From positions 1 through 64,000 of the forward strand of contig NZ_VFIA01000011.1 in the NCBI RefSeq assembly GCF_014282275.1: a DNA stretch of 64,000 bases, read 5' to 3'. The first letter of the stretch is position 1. Every line of letters begins with the position of its first letter. The position numbers and the translations under genes were made by a program. Shown here in pieces: positions 43,346 to 52,087 of the stretch. A model generated the notes under the pieces. It worked only from the letters and a program-made list of their open reading frames with translations, had not been told where the DNA came from and did not search any database. The DNA is from Spirosoma utsteinense. Lineage in GTDB: Bacteria > Bacteroidota > Bacteroidia > Cytophagales > Spirosomataceae.

Positions 43346-44953
43346 ATGAACGCTACAACGCCTATCGAGCCCTCTTCCGGCTCAACTGATATACTAGCTA
43401 GACATGATCAGGGAGCTCATTATGTATATGATCTGTCGCCCGAGGAACTTGTTGACGAGGCCATTAAAAATGGCGAAGGCCGTTTAGCCGATACGGGTGC
43501 TTTAGTGTGTAATACAGGAAAATTTTCGGGCCGTACGCCCAAGGACCGGTTTATCGTTCGAGACGAAGTAACGGACCAGACCGTCGCCTGGGGTGATGAC
43601 AATCAGCCTTTCGATCCCATCCAGTTTGATACGTTACATAAGCGGATGGTAGCTAACCTGGCTGGTCGTACCGTGTATGTACGCTATGCACGAGCGGGTG
43701 CTCTCAACCAGTACGGACTACGGCTACGAATCATAACCACACTGGCCTGGCATAACCTGTTCAGTTATATCATGTTCTTGCGACCGGAACCGGGCGAAGC
43801 AACCGATGGTCCGGTAGAGTTGACGTTACTTGTCGACCCATCTTTCTCAGCTGATCCCGCCCTTGACGGAACCCGCCATTCGAACTTCACGATTCTGAAC
43901 TTATCGAAAGGGGTTATTTTAATAGGTGGAACAGGCTATGCGGGTGCTATAAAAAAGTCGGTCTTTTCGGCCCTTAACGTCTGGCTCCCGCTCAAACACA
44001 ATATATTGCCACTGCACTGTGCGGCCAACAAAGGAAGTCAGGGAGACACTGCCCTATTCCTGGGTCTGTCAGGAACGGGCAAAACGACCCTTTCAGCCGA
44101 TCCTACCCGGCCGCTTATTGGCGATGATGAGCATGGCTGGATAAGTGAAAACCAGGTCAGGACAGATCAAGTTGGCCTGGGCCAGGTTGACCAGTCCCTG
44201 TTTAATTTCGAAGGCGGTTGTTACGCCCAGGTCCTTAATCTGAATCGGGAGCAGGAACCTCAGATTTTCAGCGCTATCAAATCAGGGGCCATTCTGGAAA
44301 ACACGCCCTTCCTGCCAAATAGCACGACAGTAGACTTTTCAGACAGTTCATTAACAGCAAACACCCGTTGCGCCTACCCACTGAATCATATAGTAAACGC
44401 CGTAACACCATCGGTAGGGAGCGCGCCAAAACATATTTTCTTCTTATCCGCCGATGCATTTGGGGTGTTGCCACCAATATCCCGATTAACGCCCCAACAA
44501 GCTTTGGATTACTTTCTGCTCGGCTATACGGCCAAAATAACGGGTACCGAACAGGGCGTCACTAGTCCAATGGCTACCTTCTCGCCTTGTTTCGGAGCGG
44601 TTTTCATGCCCCTGCCCGCACGCACGTACGCAGCCATGTTTAAACAACGCATCGAACGATGTGGCTCTCAGGTATGGCTTATCAATACGGGCTGGAAAGG
44701 AGGTAGCATTGGTATTGGAAAGCGAATGTCATTAGCGCACACACGAGCAATGATCGACGCAGCGCTCACAGGAGCGCTAGACAGCATACCGTTCGATCAG
44801 CATACAGAATTTGGTCTCGCCATACCCACCCAATGCCCCGGCGTACCTACTGAACTGCTTAACCCAATCAACACCTGGGAGTACAAAGGTATGTACCAAT
44901 TATCAGCCCGTCGTCTCGCCAGCGCCTTTGCACAAAAGCTCACCGAGCTTTAA
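43346..44953 (+). CDS. pckA: Phosphoenolpyruvate carboxykinase (ATP)
   Basis: A 535-residue ATP-dependent PEPCK, converting oxaloacetate to phosphoenolpyruvate in gluconeogenesis. The N-terminal substrate region has TGKFSGRTPKDRFIV; the kinase P-loop is GLSGTGKTTLSADP; the metal site is LIGDDEHGW; and NFEGGCYAQ follows. Standard length for the ATP class. The promoter overlaps a dyad that a divergent RamB-like regulator may bind. Confidence 0.97.
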   Translation: MNATTPIEPSSGSTDILARHDQGAHYVYDLSPEELVDEAIKNGEGRLADTGALVCNTGKFSGRTPKDRFIVRDEVTDQTVAWGDDNQPFDPIQFDTLHKRMVANLAGRTVYVRYARAGALNQYGLRLRIITTLAWHNLFSYIMFLRPEPGEATDGPVELTLLVDPSFSADPALDGTRHSNFTILNLSKGVILIGGTGYAGAIKKSVFSALNVWLPLKHNILPLHCAANKGSQGDTALFLGLSGTGKTTLSADPTRPLIGDDEHGWISENQVRTDQVGLGQVDQSLFNFEGGCYAQVLNLNREQEPQIFSAIKSGAILENTPFLPNSTTVDFSDSSLTANTRCAYPLNHIVNAVTPSVGSAPKHIFFLSADAFGVLPPISRLTPQQALDYFLLGYTAKITGTEQGVTSPMATFSPCFGAVFMPLPARTYAAMFKQRIERCGSQVWLINTGWKGGSIGIGKRMSLAHTRAMIDAALTGALDSIPFDQHTEFGLAIPTQCPGVPTELLNPINTWEYKGMYQLSARRLASAFAQKLTEL

Positions 44954-45352
44954 TAGAAAGTTTCAGGACGAATGGTAAATGAACCTGTCTGAATTTTTTC
45001 AAGCCATCATATCCTGCCAATTAATGCTACTGATATAGGGTTCTAATTGTCGCGTATCTGAAAAGGTACAGATGCAGGCAAGGCGTTCCTGTTGCTCATC
45101 GAAACACATCTCGACAAAAAACCATTGAAACTGTATAACTGACGAAAAAAGCCCGATCGGGAATAAGATACTAATTGAGTACCCCAAAGAATAAGTGCGC
45201 CAGTTCGGATGGCAAACGGTAACTTGTCGTATTGCTGACGATCGATTTCCATAACATAGTCGAGTTTCTATAAGACTATTCAGTCTATAGGTTTACCTCA
45301 AAATTAACTAATCGTTTATTTCTTAACCTGCACGTAGCCTACTATTCGTGTG
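44954..45352. other. Intergenic region after pckA
   Basis: About 400 bases. It contains the broken small minus-strand frame at 44999-45252. Beyond it no gene is recognised up to the -7 element at 45353. Confidence 0.35.
44999..45252 (-). pseudogene. Small hypothetical protein with a frameshift
   Basis: Two overlapping minus-strand frames make one sensible protein of about 84 residues. One begins MEIDRQQYDKLPFAIRTGAL at 45252. After ILWG near 45180 the phase must shift by one base to continue as YSISILFPIGLFSSVIQF, then MCFDEQQERLACICTF to the stop at 44999. One lost base in the TGGGGTAC stretch would explain it. It is a G-run, so a sequencing or assembly error is possible. No family recognised; one hydrophobic segment. 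Confidence 0.4.
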
Positions 45353-45533
45353 TATTTTTGATTGTACGGGCTAAACACAGGATAATCAGCGAGATATTAC
45401 ATGCCCCTAGCATCATATATTTAACATATGATGCTAGTAGAGTTACAGAATTACGCGTGCAGAAACGCAGGGCCGGAGGCATGTCCGGGCAAGCGTAAAC
45501 GCAAAAAGCTCACCTCTCCGGGTGAGCTTTTTT
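45353..45533 (+). ncRNA. Candidate small RNA of about 165 bases
   Basis: A -7 match TATTTTTG at 45353-45360 precedes about 140 bases with three nested or consecutive stems, followed by a rho-independent terminator. Stem 1 is a perfect 12-bp hairpin CTAGCATCATAT (45407-45418 with 45426-45437). Stem 2 is TTACGC with GCGTAA enclosing GCCGGA-GGCATG-TCCGGGC. There is no coding frame. It matches none of the RNAs I tried to recognise (SRP RNA, 6S, tmRNA, RNase P). The -33 is poor, and the terminator may belong only to tRNA-Glu. Confidence 0.35.
45503..45533. terminator. Bidirectional terminator beside tRNA-Glu
   Basis: AAAAAGCTCACC pairs with GGTGAGCTTTTT around a short loop, giving a T-run on either strand. 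It ends the minus-strand tRNA-Glu transcript and any plus-strand transcript from 45366. Confidence 0.8.
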
Positions 45534-45546
45534 GCATTCTTGTTAG

Positions 45547-45618
45547 TGACCGATACGGGAATCGAACCCGTGTTACCGCCGTGAAAGGGCGATGTCCTAA
45601 CCGCTAGACGAATCGGCC
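45547..45618 (-). tRNA. tRNA-Glu (anticodon TTC)
   Basis: On the minus strand the 72-base RNA starts GGCCGATTCGTCTAGCGGTT. The anticodon arm CGCCCTTTCACGGCG gives anticodon TTC, and the T arm is ACGGGTTCGATTCCCGT. The acceptor pairs GGCCGAT with ATCGGTC, and the discriminator is A. CCA is not encoded. Confidence 0.95.
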
Positions 45619-45678
45619 GTCTTTGTTAAAAGACCCAGCAGATAAGCTGTTGTGCTACTCTGTTGGCGAATCGTGGTG

Positions 45679-45708
45679 CAAAGGTAAGGCGATGATTTAA
45701 TAATGCAA
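45679..45708 (-). promoter_or_regulatory. Promoter of tRNA-Glu
   Basis: On the minus strand TTG (45708-45706), 19 bases, then TACCTTTG (45686-45679): full consensus, leaving a leader of about 55 bases before the mature tRNA 5' end. Confidence 0.55.
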
Positions 45709-45759
45709 CAACTACCGTTAAAATTTTTCTTAAAACCCGGTTCCTGTGCCTTTTACTCC

Positions 45760-45767
45760 TATTTTTG
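45760..45767 (+). promoter_or_regulatory. Candidate -7 element for the M14 peptidase gene
   Basis: TATTTTTG is a full match to TAnnTTTG, 37 bases before the ATG at 45804. No TTG at the expected distance was seen. Confidence 0.4.
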
Positions 45768-45803
45768 AGGTCGTTAGCTATCAAAAATATTTTTACTTTT
45801 TCC

Positions 45804-48377
45804 ATGAAGCACACTCTGTTGCTGGTGGGCCTGGTCATTGCATCGATTTCGACCCAGGCCCAAACAACCACTCCTTCATCAACCACCGTACCATCTCCAG
45901 CTCAGTTTCTTGGCTATAATGTGGGAGATCGATTTTCCCCCCACCATCGTGTACTGGCTTATGCCGAACAGATAGCCCGGCAGATGCCGAACCGCGTCAA
46001 ACTCCTCCCCTATGGTACCACCCACGAAGGTCGCCAGCTCATGGCTGTGGCAATAGCCTCGGATGCAAACATGAGCAGACTGGAAGAAATCCGTACCAGT
46101 AACCTCCGTCGCATCGGAATGCTGGCAGGAAGTCCGGCACCATCCCCTCAGTCAACGACGACTCCCCCCCCCATTGCCTGGCTCAGCTACAATGTCCACG
46201 GCAACGAGGCCGTCAGCTCCGAGGCCTTCATGGATGTACTGTACCGGTTGGTGAGTGCTACGGATGCCGTTTCGCAGAAGATACTCAACACATCGGTCGT
46301 TATCCTTGATCCCGGCCTGAATCCGGATGGGCATGACCGCTATGTGAACTGGTATAACCAGATGATGGGCCGCGTGGGCGATCCAACACCTTCAGCGCGT
46401 GAGCACAATGAGCCCTGGCCGGGCGGGCGCTATACACACTACCTGTTCGATCCAAACCGCGACTGGGCCTGGCAAACTCAGGAGATTACACAACAACGCA
46501 TGGCATTATACCAGCAGTGGATGCCTCACCTGCACGGCGATTTTCACGAGATGAGTGTAGAAAGCCCGTATTATTTCGCGCCTTCTGCTAAGCCTTATCA
46601 CGAAGACATCACGCCATTCCAGCGCCAGTTTCAGCAAACCATCGGGCAGTACTGTAGCCGTTACTTCGATAAAAACGGCTGGCTATATTACACCCGCGAA
46701 CGTTTCGACCTGTTTTACCCCAGCTACGGCGATACTTACCCGACCTACAACGGGGCAATTGGAATGACCTATGAGCAGGGCGGCAGCGGACGCGCTGGCC
46801 TTGCCATTGAGAAAGCCGATGGAGACACACTCACCCTCCGCCAACGCATCGATCACCACGTGGCTGCCAGTATCGCCACCCTTGAATCGGTAGCCGATCG
46901 GCCAGCTGAAGTTGTGAATGCCTTCGGAACATTTTTCGATAAAGCCCGCTCAACTCCTATTGGCACGTATAAAAGCTATGTGATTAAGGCTAGTGGCGAC
47001 GCGGGACGGATGAAAGCTCTACAGCAGCTACTGGATCGGAACAAGATCAGTTACGGCTACGCTGGTAAGGCGCAAACGCTGTCCGGCTTTAATTACACCA
47101 ATCAGCGAACCGAGAAAAACGTATCCGTAACGGCTGAAGATATGGTCATCAGCGCTTACCAGCCTAAATCGACCCTGCTGAAAATTTTATTCGAGCCAAA
47201 TTCGGCGCTTGAAGACTCGGCTACATACGACATTACGGCCTGGTCACTTCCCTACGCGTTTGGTTTGCAAACGTACGGCCTGACTAACCGGCTATCACCC
47301 GTTTCCAGCGCAACGGCTGCGCCATCGGCAATAGCCCCAGCTACGGCCCGACCTTACGCTTACGTAGCCTTGTGGCAGTCGATGCCGTCGGTCAAGCTGC
47401 TGGCCAGTCTGCTCAAGCAGAAAATAAAGGTGCGGGTGGCTGAGAAACCATTTGAACTGGACGGTAAAACCTACACCTCGGGAACGCTGCTGATCACCAG
47501 GGCGGGTAACGACCAGTTGGGAGATCGCTTCGATAAACTCGTTACAGCGGCCGCTGCCGAGGCCGACATGCTACTCACGCCCGTACAAACGGGTTTCGTA
47601 ACCAAGGGCTCCGACTTCGGCTCCGACTTCGTCATGGCTCTGAAAGCGCCCCGTGTAGGCGTGGTAGTGGGCGAAGGTGCGCTTCCCCCGGCTGTGGGAG
47701 AGGTCTGGCATTACTTCGATCAGGAGTTGAACTACCCCGTCTCGCTCATTGACGGGAATACGCTGGGAAACGTCGACTGGAACAAACTGGACATATTAAT
47801 ATTGCCTACCAACTACAATTATGGTCGCTTCCTGACCGATAAGAATCTGGTTTCTATCAGGTCCTGGGTGCAGGCGGGGGGCAAGCTGATCGCGATGGAA
47901 CGGGGGGCAGCCTTTCTGGCGGGGAGAGATGGCTTTGACCTAAAGGAAAAAGAAGAAAAAAATGATTTGAACAAGGGGAAAAAGGGAAATCCGGCTGACT
48001 CCCTGAAACTGTATGTCGACCGCGAACGAACGGCTATTTCAGACGAGACTCCGGGCAGTATCTACCGCGTAAATATCGACACGAGCCACCCCCTCGGATT
48101 TGGCCTGACGAATGGTTACTACTCGCTGGTACAGAACGCCTATAATTTCGATTTCCTCAAAGAAGGCTGGAATGTGGGCTATCTCAAGACAGACAATTAT
48201 GTGGCTGGCTTCTCGGGTAAGAATGCCAAAGAAAAACTAAAGAACACGCTGCTCATGGGCGTTCAGAACGTAGGGCGGGGCACTGTCGTTTATTTAGCCG
48301 ATGATCCGTTATTCCGGGGCTTCTGGTACAACGGAAAGCTGTTGTTCGGCAATGCGGTGTTTATGGTGGGGCATTGA
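45804..48377 (+). CDS. Secreted M14-family zinc carboxypeptidase-like protein
   Basis: An 857-residue exported protein. The ATG at 45804 gives a signal peptide ending STQAQ. The peptidase domain (residues about 40-360) has the zinc site NVHGNEAVSSEA, the catalytic-region motif DPGLNPDGHDRYVNWYNQ and the late His in HLHGDFHEM. The large C-terminal half, with VVVGEGALPPAVG and LIAMERGAAFL, resembles the type-1 glutamine-amidotransferase-like fold seen in big Bacteroidota M14 proteins. It likely trims peptides or modified amino acids in the periplasm. A strong terminator follows. Confidence 0.88.
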   Translation: MKHTLLLVGLVIASISTQAQTTTPSSTTVPSPAQFLGYNVGDRFSPHHRVLAYAEQIARQMPNRVKLLPYGTTHEGRQLMAVAIASDANMSRLEEIRTSNLRRIGMLAGSPAPSPQSTTTPPPIAWLSYNVHGNEAVSSEAFMDVLYRLVSATDAVSQKILNTSVVILDPGLNPDGHDRYVNWYNQMMGRVGDPTPSAREHNEPWPGGRYTHYLFDPNRDWAWQTQEITQQRMALYQQWMPHLHGDFHEMSVESPYYFAPSAKPYHEDITPFQRQFQQTIGQYCSRYFDKNGWLYYTRERFDLFYPSYGDTYPTYNGAIGMTYEQGGSGRAGLAIEKADGDTLTLRQRIDHHVAASIATLESVADRPAEVVNAFGTFFDKARSTPIGTYKSYVIKASGDAGRMKALQQLLDRNKISYGYAGKAQTLSGFNYTNQRTEKNVSVTAEDMVISAYQPKSTLLKILFEPNSALEDSATYDITAWSLPYAFGLQTYGLTNRLSPVSSATAAPSAIAPATARPYAYVALWQSMPSVKLLASLLKQKIKVRVAEKPFELDGKTYTSGTLLITRAGNDQLGDRFDKLVTAAAAEADMLLTPVQTGFVTKGSDFGSDFVMALKAPRVGVVVGEGALPPAVGEVWHYFDQELNYPVSLIDGNTLGNVDWNKLDILILPTNYNYGRFLTDKNLVSIRSWVQAGGKLIAMERGAAFLAGRDGFDLKEKEEKNDLNKGKKGNPADSLKLYVDRERTAISDETPGSIYRVNIDTSHPLGFGLTNGYYSLVQNAYNFDFLKEGWNVGYLKTDNYVAGFSGKNAKEKLKNTLLMGVQNVGRGTVVYLADDPLFRGFWYNGKLLFGNAVFMVGH

Positions 48378-48404
48378 GCCAACACGCACCCTCCTCACCT
48401 GTTA

Positions 48405-48451
48405 AAACGAATAAAGCCGAAACGATCGCTTCGTTTCGGCTTTATTCGTTT
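48405..48451 (+). terminator. Terminator after the M14 peptidase gene
   Basis: A perfect 20-bp stem (48405-48424 with 48432-48451, AAACGAATAAAGCCGAAACG) with a 7-base loop, 27 bases after the stop. Confidence 0.8.
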
Positions 48452-48519
48452 CATACATCAAGGTAAACAGTGCATCTTTACGTCTTCTAAACGTATTGAT
48501 TATTAATTATTTTTACCTG

Positions 48520-50766
48520 GTGAAATCTTTACTATTTCTACTCAGCGCATTGTTGCTAACGGCTCCGTCACTGGCGCAAAAAAAGAATGAATCCTACCAG
48601 ATTCATATCAACCGGGCAACGTCGCCTGTTGTCATCGATGGCGCAGTTGAGGAAACAGCCTGGCAAGCAGCCGAAGTAGCCAATAACTTTTGGATGGTGC
48701 TTCCTATGGACACCAGCCGGGCCAATGTACGCACCGATGTTCGAATGACATACGATGACAAGAACGTGTACCTGAGCGCCGTTTGTTACCACGGCGACGT
48801 ACCCGGCCCCTACATTGTCGAATCACTCCGGCGCGACTGGAATTTTGGCCGTAATGATAATTTTATCCTGTTCATGGACACCTTCGACGATCAGACCAAC
48901 GGATTTACGTTCGGCATGAATGCGGTAGGTGCTCAATGGGACGGTCTGTTATACGAAGGCGGCAAAGCAAACTTGAGTTGGGATAATAAGTGGACGTCGG
49001 CCGTTCGTAACTACCCCGACCGGTACGTAATCGAGATGGCCATTCCATTCAAAACCATCCGCTACAAACGGGGAATCACCCACTGGGGAATCAACTTCAG
49101 CCGACAGGATTTGAAAACTACCGAGAAGTCGTCCTGGACGCCCATTCCCCGTCAGTTTCCGACAGCTTCCCTTGCTTATACCGGGGTTCTTGTCTGGGAC
49201 GAAGCACCACCCCAGCCCGGCCCTAATATTTCTCTGATTCCGTATGCGCTGACGGGATTATCGCGTGATTATGAGCATGGAGTTCCGAACAAGAACCGGT
49301 TTGATGCGGGTTTAGATGCCAAAATTGCCATCACCTCATCGCTGAACCTGGACCTGACCGTAAACCCTGACTTCTCGCAGGTCGATGTTGACCAGCAGGT
49401 AACAAATCTCGATCGGTTTGAGCTGTTTTTTCCGGAGCGCCGTCAGTTCTTTCTCGAGAACGGAGACCAGTTCACCAACTTCGGTTATGCCAGCATCCGA
49501 CCGTTTTTCAGCCGCCGAATTGGGCTGGGTGGGGTACCTATTCGGTTTGGAGCCCGCTTAAGCGGTAAGCTCAACAAAGACTGGCGAATGGGCCTGATGG
49601 ATATGCAAACGGGTAGTGTAGGTGCAACCGGACTCCCCGCCCAGAATTTCGCGGTAGTAGCTCTGCAACGGCGTGTCTTTGCCCGCTCCAACATCGGTGT
49701 CCTCTTTGTCAATAAGCAGTCGCTGGGGTACGATGTGCCTACGACCAACCCGCCAGCAACGAGTACCCCTGTTTACTCGCAGTACAACCGAAACCTGGGC
49801 TTCGAATATAATCTGGCTTCTGCCAACAACTTATGGACGGGCAAAGCACTTTACCTGAAATCATTTACATCGACTGGCCAGCCGGGCGAACAACCAAAGA
49901 GCGATGAGGCTGTGTATGCAGCCAACTTACAGTTCAACAGCCGTCAATGGCTCATAGGCGGGCAGTTGGAGTCGGTTGGTACCAATTACTCCGCCGAAGC
50001 AGGGTATGTTCCCCGACGGGGCTATAGGCGAGCCATGGGTAACATCAGTTACACCTTTCTGCCAACTGGTGCCAGCGGTATCCAGAGCCACGGCCCCCTG
50101 CTACAGTCTACCTATTTTTTCGACCCGGCCGGCCGGCAGAGCGATAATGAAACCTACCTGAGTTATCTGATCACGTTCAAGAGCCGGAGTACGTTTACGG
50201 GCTGGGTCGCCACCGACTATGTACGGCTGTTACAACCTTTCGACCCCACCAACACGGGTCGGGAGACACTGGCAGCGGGCACCAAGCATAACTGGACTGC
50301 CTGGGGCACGGCTTTTATATCGAAGCCCCAGAGTTTGTTTACCTATGGCTTCACCTCCCGGTATGGTGGCTACTATGCCGATGGAACCCGCCTGAACCTG
50401 ACCGCTGATCTGGGCTACCGATTCCAGCCTTTTGTGAGTCTGGCTGCGAGTGCAAGCTATAATGATATCCGGCTACCACTCCCCTGGGGACATACAACGT
50501 TCTGGCTGGTTGGACCACGTTTTGACGTCACGATGACCAACACACTTTACCTGACAACGTTTGTTCAGTATAACGAACAGCAGAAAAACATGAATCTGAA
50601 TGCCAGGATTCAGTGGCGTTACAAACCAGCTTCGGACTTCTTCCTGGTCTATACCGATAACTACCTGCCCGGGTCCAGCCCTCAGATCGGCATGGATGTT
50701 CCCGGACTGTTTACGGTTAGAAATAGGGCTTTAGTATTGAAATGGACGTACTGGTGGAATATTTGA
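48520..50766 (+). CDS. DUF5916 protein with CBM9-like N-terminal domain
   Basis: A protein of about 748 residues. The GTG at 48520 is preferred because it starts a clean signal peptide (KSLLFLLSALLLTAPSLAQ); the TTG at 48496 would add eight residues. Residues about 20-220 form the CBM9-like/DOMON-type domain (VIDGAVEETAWQAAEVANNF). The remainder is DUF5916, a predicted outer-membrane barrel (FRLFFPERRQFF-type motif here FELFFPERRQFFLENGDQF) ending in aromatic strand residues. The family is common near peptidases and TonB receptors in Bacteroidota; function is not established. Adjacent to the M14 gene, but a terminator separates them. Confidence 0.85.
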   Translation: MKSLLFLLSALLLTAPSLAQKKNESYQIHINRATSPVVIDGAVEETAWQAAEVANNFWMVLPMDTSRANVRTDVRMTYDDKNVYLSAVCYHGDVPGPYIVESLRRDWNFGRNDNFILFMDTFDDQTNGFTFGMNAVGAQWDGLLYEGGKANLSWDNKWTSAVRNYPDRYVIEMAIPFKTIRYKRGITHWGINFSRQDLKTTEKSSWTPIPRQFPTASLAYTGVLVWDEAPPQPGPNISLIPYALTGLSRDYEHGVPNKNRFDAGLDAKIAITSSLNLDLTVNPDFSQVDVDQQVTNLDRFELFFPERRQFFLENGDQFTNFGYASIRPFFSRRIGLGGVPIRFGARLSGKLNKDWRMGLMDMQTGSVGATGLPAQNFAVVALQRRVFARSNIGVLFVNKQSLGYDVPTTNPPATSTPVYSQYNRNLGFEYNLASANNLWTGKALYLKSFTSTGQPGEQPKSDEAVYAANLQFNSRQWLIGGQLESVGTNYSAEAGYVPRRGYRRAMGNISYTFLPTGASGIQSHGPLLQSTYFFDPAGRQSDNETYLSYLITFKSRSTFTGWVATDYVRLLQPFDPTNTGRETLAAGTKHNWTAWGTAFISKPQSLFTYGFTSRYGGYYADGTRLNLTADLGYRFQPFVSLAASASYNDIRLPLPWGHTTFWLVGPRFDVTMTNTLYLTTFVQYNEQQKNMNLNARIQWRYKPASDFFLVYTDNYLPGSSPQIGMDVPGLFTVRNRALVLKWTYWWNI

Positions 50767-50861
50767 GTGCAGAATAGTTAGAACAAAGTGAGACAGAGCG
50801 CGTTAATTGTGCAATCGCCGAAAATCGGCCGGTTATTCACTGCAAAAAACCAATCAACGTT

Positions 50862-51059
50862 ATGAAACTGCTGCTCCGTTCTTTACCTGTTGCCTTTGTG
50901 GCTCTGTTTTTAACCCTGTTCATGACCAGCTGCGATGCCATTGGCGGTATCTTCAAGGCGGGTGCTTATACGGGGATCATCGGTGTAGTTGTAGTCGTGG
51001 CCGTAATTATCTGGCTGGTGTCAAAATTGTTTGGTGGCGGTGGCAACCGAAACGTATAG
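50862..51059 (+). CDS. Small membrane lipoprotein
   Basis: A 65-residue protein: lipoprotein signal ending LFMTSC (Cys 24), short linker DAIGGIFKAGAYTG and a single hydrophobic helix IIGVVVVVAVIIWLVSKLF before a Gly/Asn tail. Similar tiny lipoproteins are common in Cytophagales. Their function is unknown, and database names implying an enzyme would be misleading at this size. Confidence 0.75.
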   Translation: MKLLLRSLPVAFVALFLTLFMTSCDAIGGIFKAGAYTGIIGVVVVVAVIIWLVSKLFGGGGNRNV

Positions 51060-51068
51060 CGTTTACGC

Positions 51069-51115
51069 ACAAACAAAAAAGCGACACGTCCTGAACGTGT
51101 CGCTTTTTTGTTTGT
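51069..51115. terminator. Bidirectional terminator between small lipoprotein gene and dapA
   Basis: A perfect 20-bp inverted repeat (51069-51088 with 51096-51115, GCGACACG core) with a 7-base loop and A/T runs on both outer arms, between convergent stops at 51059 and 51133. Confidence 0.85.
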
Positions 51116-51132
51116 GGATGGTTCCAATATGG

Positions 51133-52029
51133 TCAAGCAACCAGTTCCAGTAACCGGTCACGCTGTAGCACTGCGCGCTGGCGTTCGCTCAGGTCGTCAG
51201 ATGCTTTCATGAGCGGTAACCGAACCTCGGCCGATATGAGACCCATTATCTCCAGAATATTTTTAACCCCCACCGGATTACCCTCTTCGTAAAGTAGGGA
51301 ATCTATACGCAGGAAGTGACCAAGTTCACGCTGGGCTGTTGCAAAGTCGCCCTGTAGGGCAGCATTGATCATAGCACAGAACTTAGCCGGAAATGCATTG
51401 GCGATAACCGACATCACGCCAACACCGCCGATGCTGACAATGGGAACGCCCTGCACATCGTCGCCGGAGATGAGCAGAAAATCATCGGGCTTATCGCGGG
51501 CAATCTCCATGCACTGTTCGATTACACAAGATGCTTCTTTTACCCCAATGATATTGGGATGCTGCGCCAGTTCAACAATGGTTTCGGCACTCATATTGAT
51601 GCCCGTCCGAAACGGAATATTATAAAGAATAACCGGTACCGGGCTAGCATCGGCAACCCGGGTAAAGTGCTCGATAACGCCCCGTTTGCCTGGCTTGTTG
51701 TAATAGGGGCAAACCGACAGAATGGCGTCTACACCTTCGAAGGCGATATCCTTCATTCCCGTCACCACATCGGCGGTAACGTTTCCGCCAACACCATAAA
51801 TGATGGGCAGCTTGTTGGGGTTATTTTCCTTCAGGTATTGTAGTAGCTGCGCTTTCTCGGCCTTGGTCACGGTTGGCGACTCGCCGGTGGTGCCTTGCAG
51901 GACAAAGTAGCGGACGCCCCCATCGGAAACGTGCCGGATGATGCGGCCAAAGCCATCGAAATCAATTGAGAGATCGGCATTAAAGGGCGTTACAATAGCA
52001 ACGCCTACGCCGTGAAAATTGGTGTTCAT
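51133..52029 (-). CDS. dapA: 4-hydroxy-tetrahydrodipicolinate synthase
   Basis: A 298-residue DapA, condensing pyruvate with aspartate semialdehyde in lysine and diaminopimelate synthesis. Visible are GVGVAIVTPF, the GTTGESPTV loop, the Tyr of VPVILYNIPFRTG and the Schiff-base Lys in IIGVKEASC. A lone -7 match (TAACTTTG, minus strand, 52062-52055) lies 26 bases before the start. Full length. Confidence 0.97.
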   Translation of the reverse strand: MNTNFHGVGVAIVTPFNADLSIDFDGFGRIIRHVSDGGVRYFVLQGTTGESPTVTKAEKAQLLQYLKENNPNKLPIIYGVGGNVTADVVTGMKDIAFEGVDAILSVCPYYNKPGKRGVIEHFTRVADASPVPVILYNIPFRTGINMSAETIVELAQHPNIIGVKEASCVIEQCMEIARDKPDDFLLISGDDVQGVPIVSIGGVGVMSVIANAFPAKFCAMINAALQGDFATAQRELGHFLRIDSLLYEEGNPVGVKNILEIMGLISAEVRLPLMKASDDLSERQRAVLQRDRLLELVA

Positions 52030-52054
52030 ATTGGTTAATAACGGGGTAGCCTGG

Positions 52055-52062
52055 CAAAGTTA
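52055..52062 (-). promoter_or_regulatory. Candidate -7 element for dapA
   Basis: TAACTTTG on the minus strand is a full match to TAnnTTTG, 26 bases before the dapA start. No paired TTG was found. Confidence 0.35.
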
Positions 52063-52087
52063 CGGGAATTTAGGCGGGAAAGCCTAC

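Noticed and set aside
45366-45533. Identification of the candidate RNA as SRP RNA, 6S RNA or a riboswitch
   Set aside because: The SRP tetraloop region GGAAGGAAGCA is absent, 5' and 3' ends do not pair as in 6S RNA, and no riboswitch core was recognised. It is left as unclassified.
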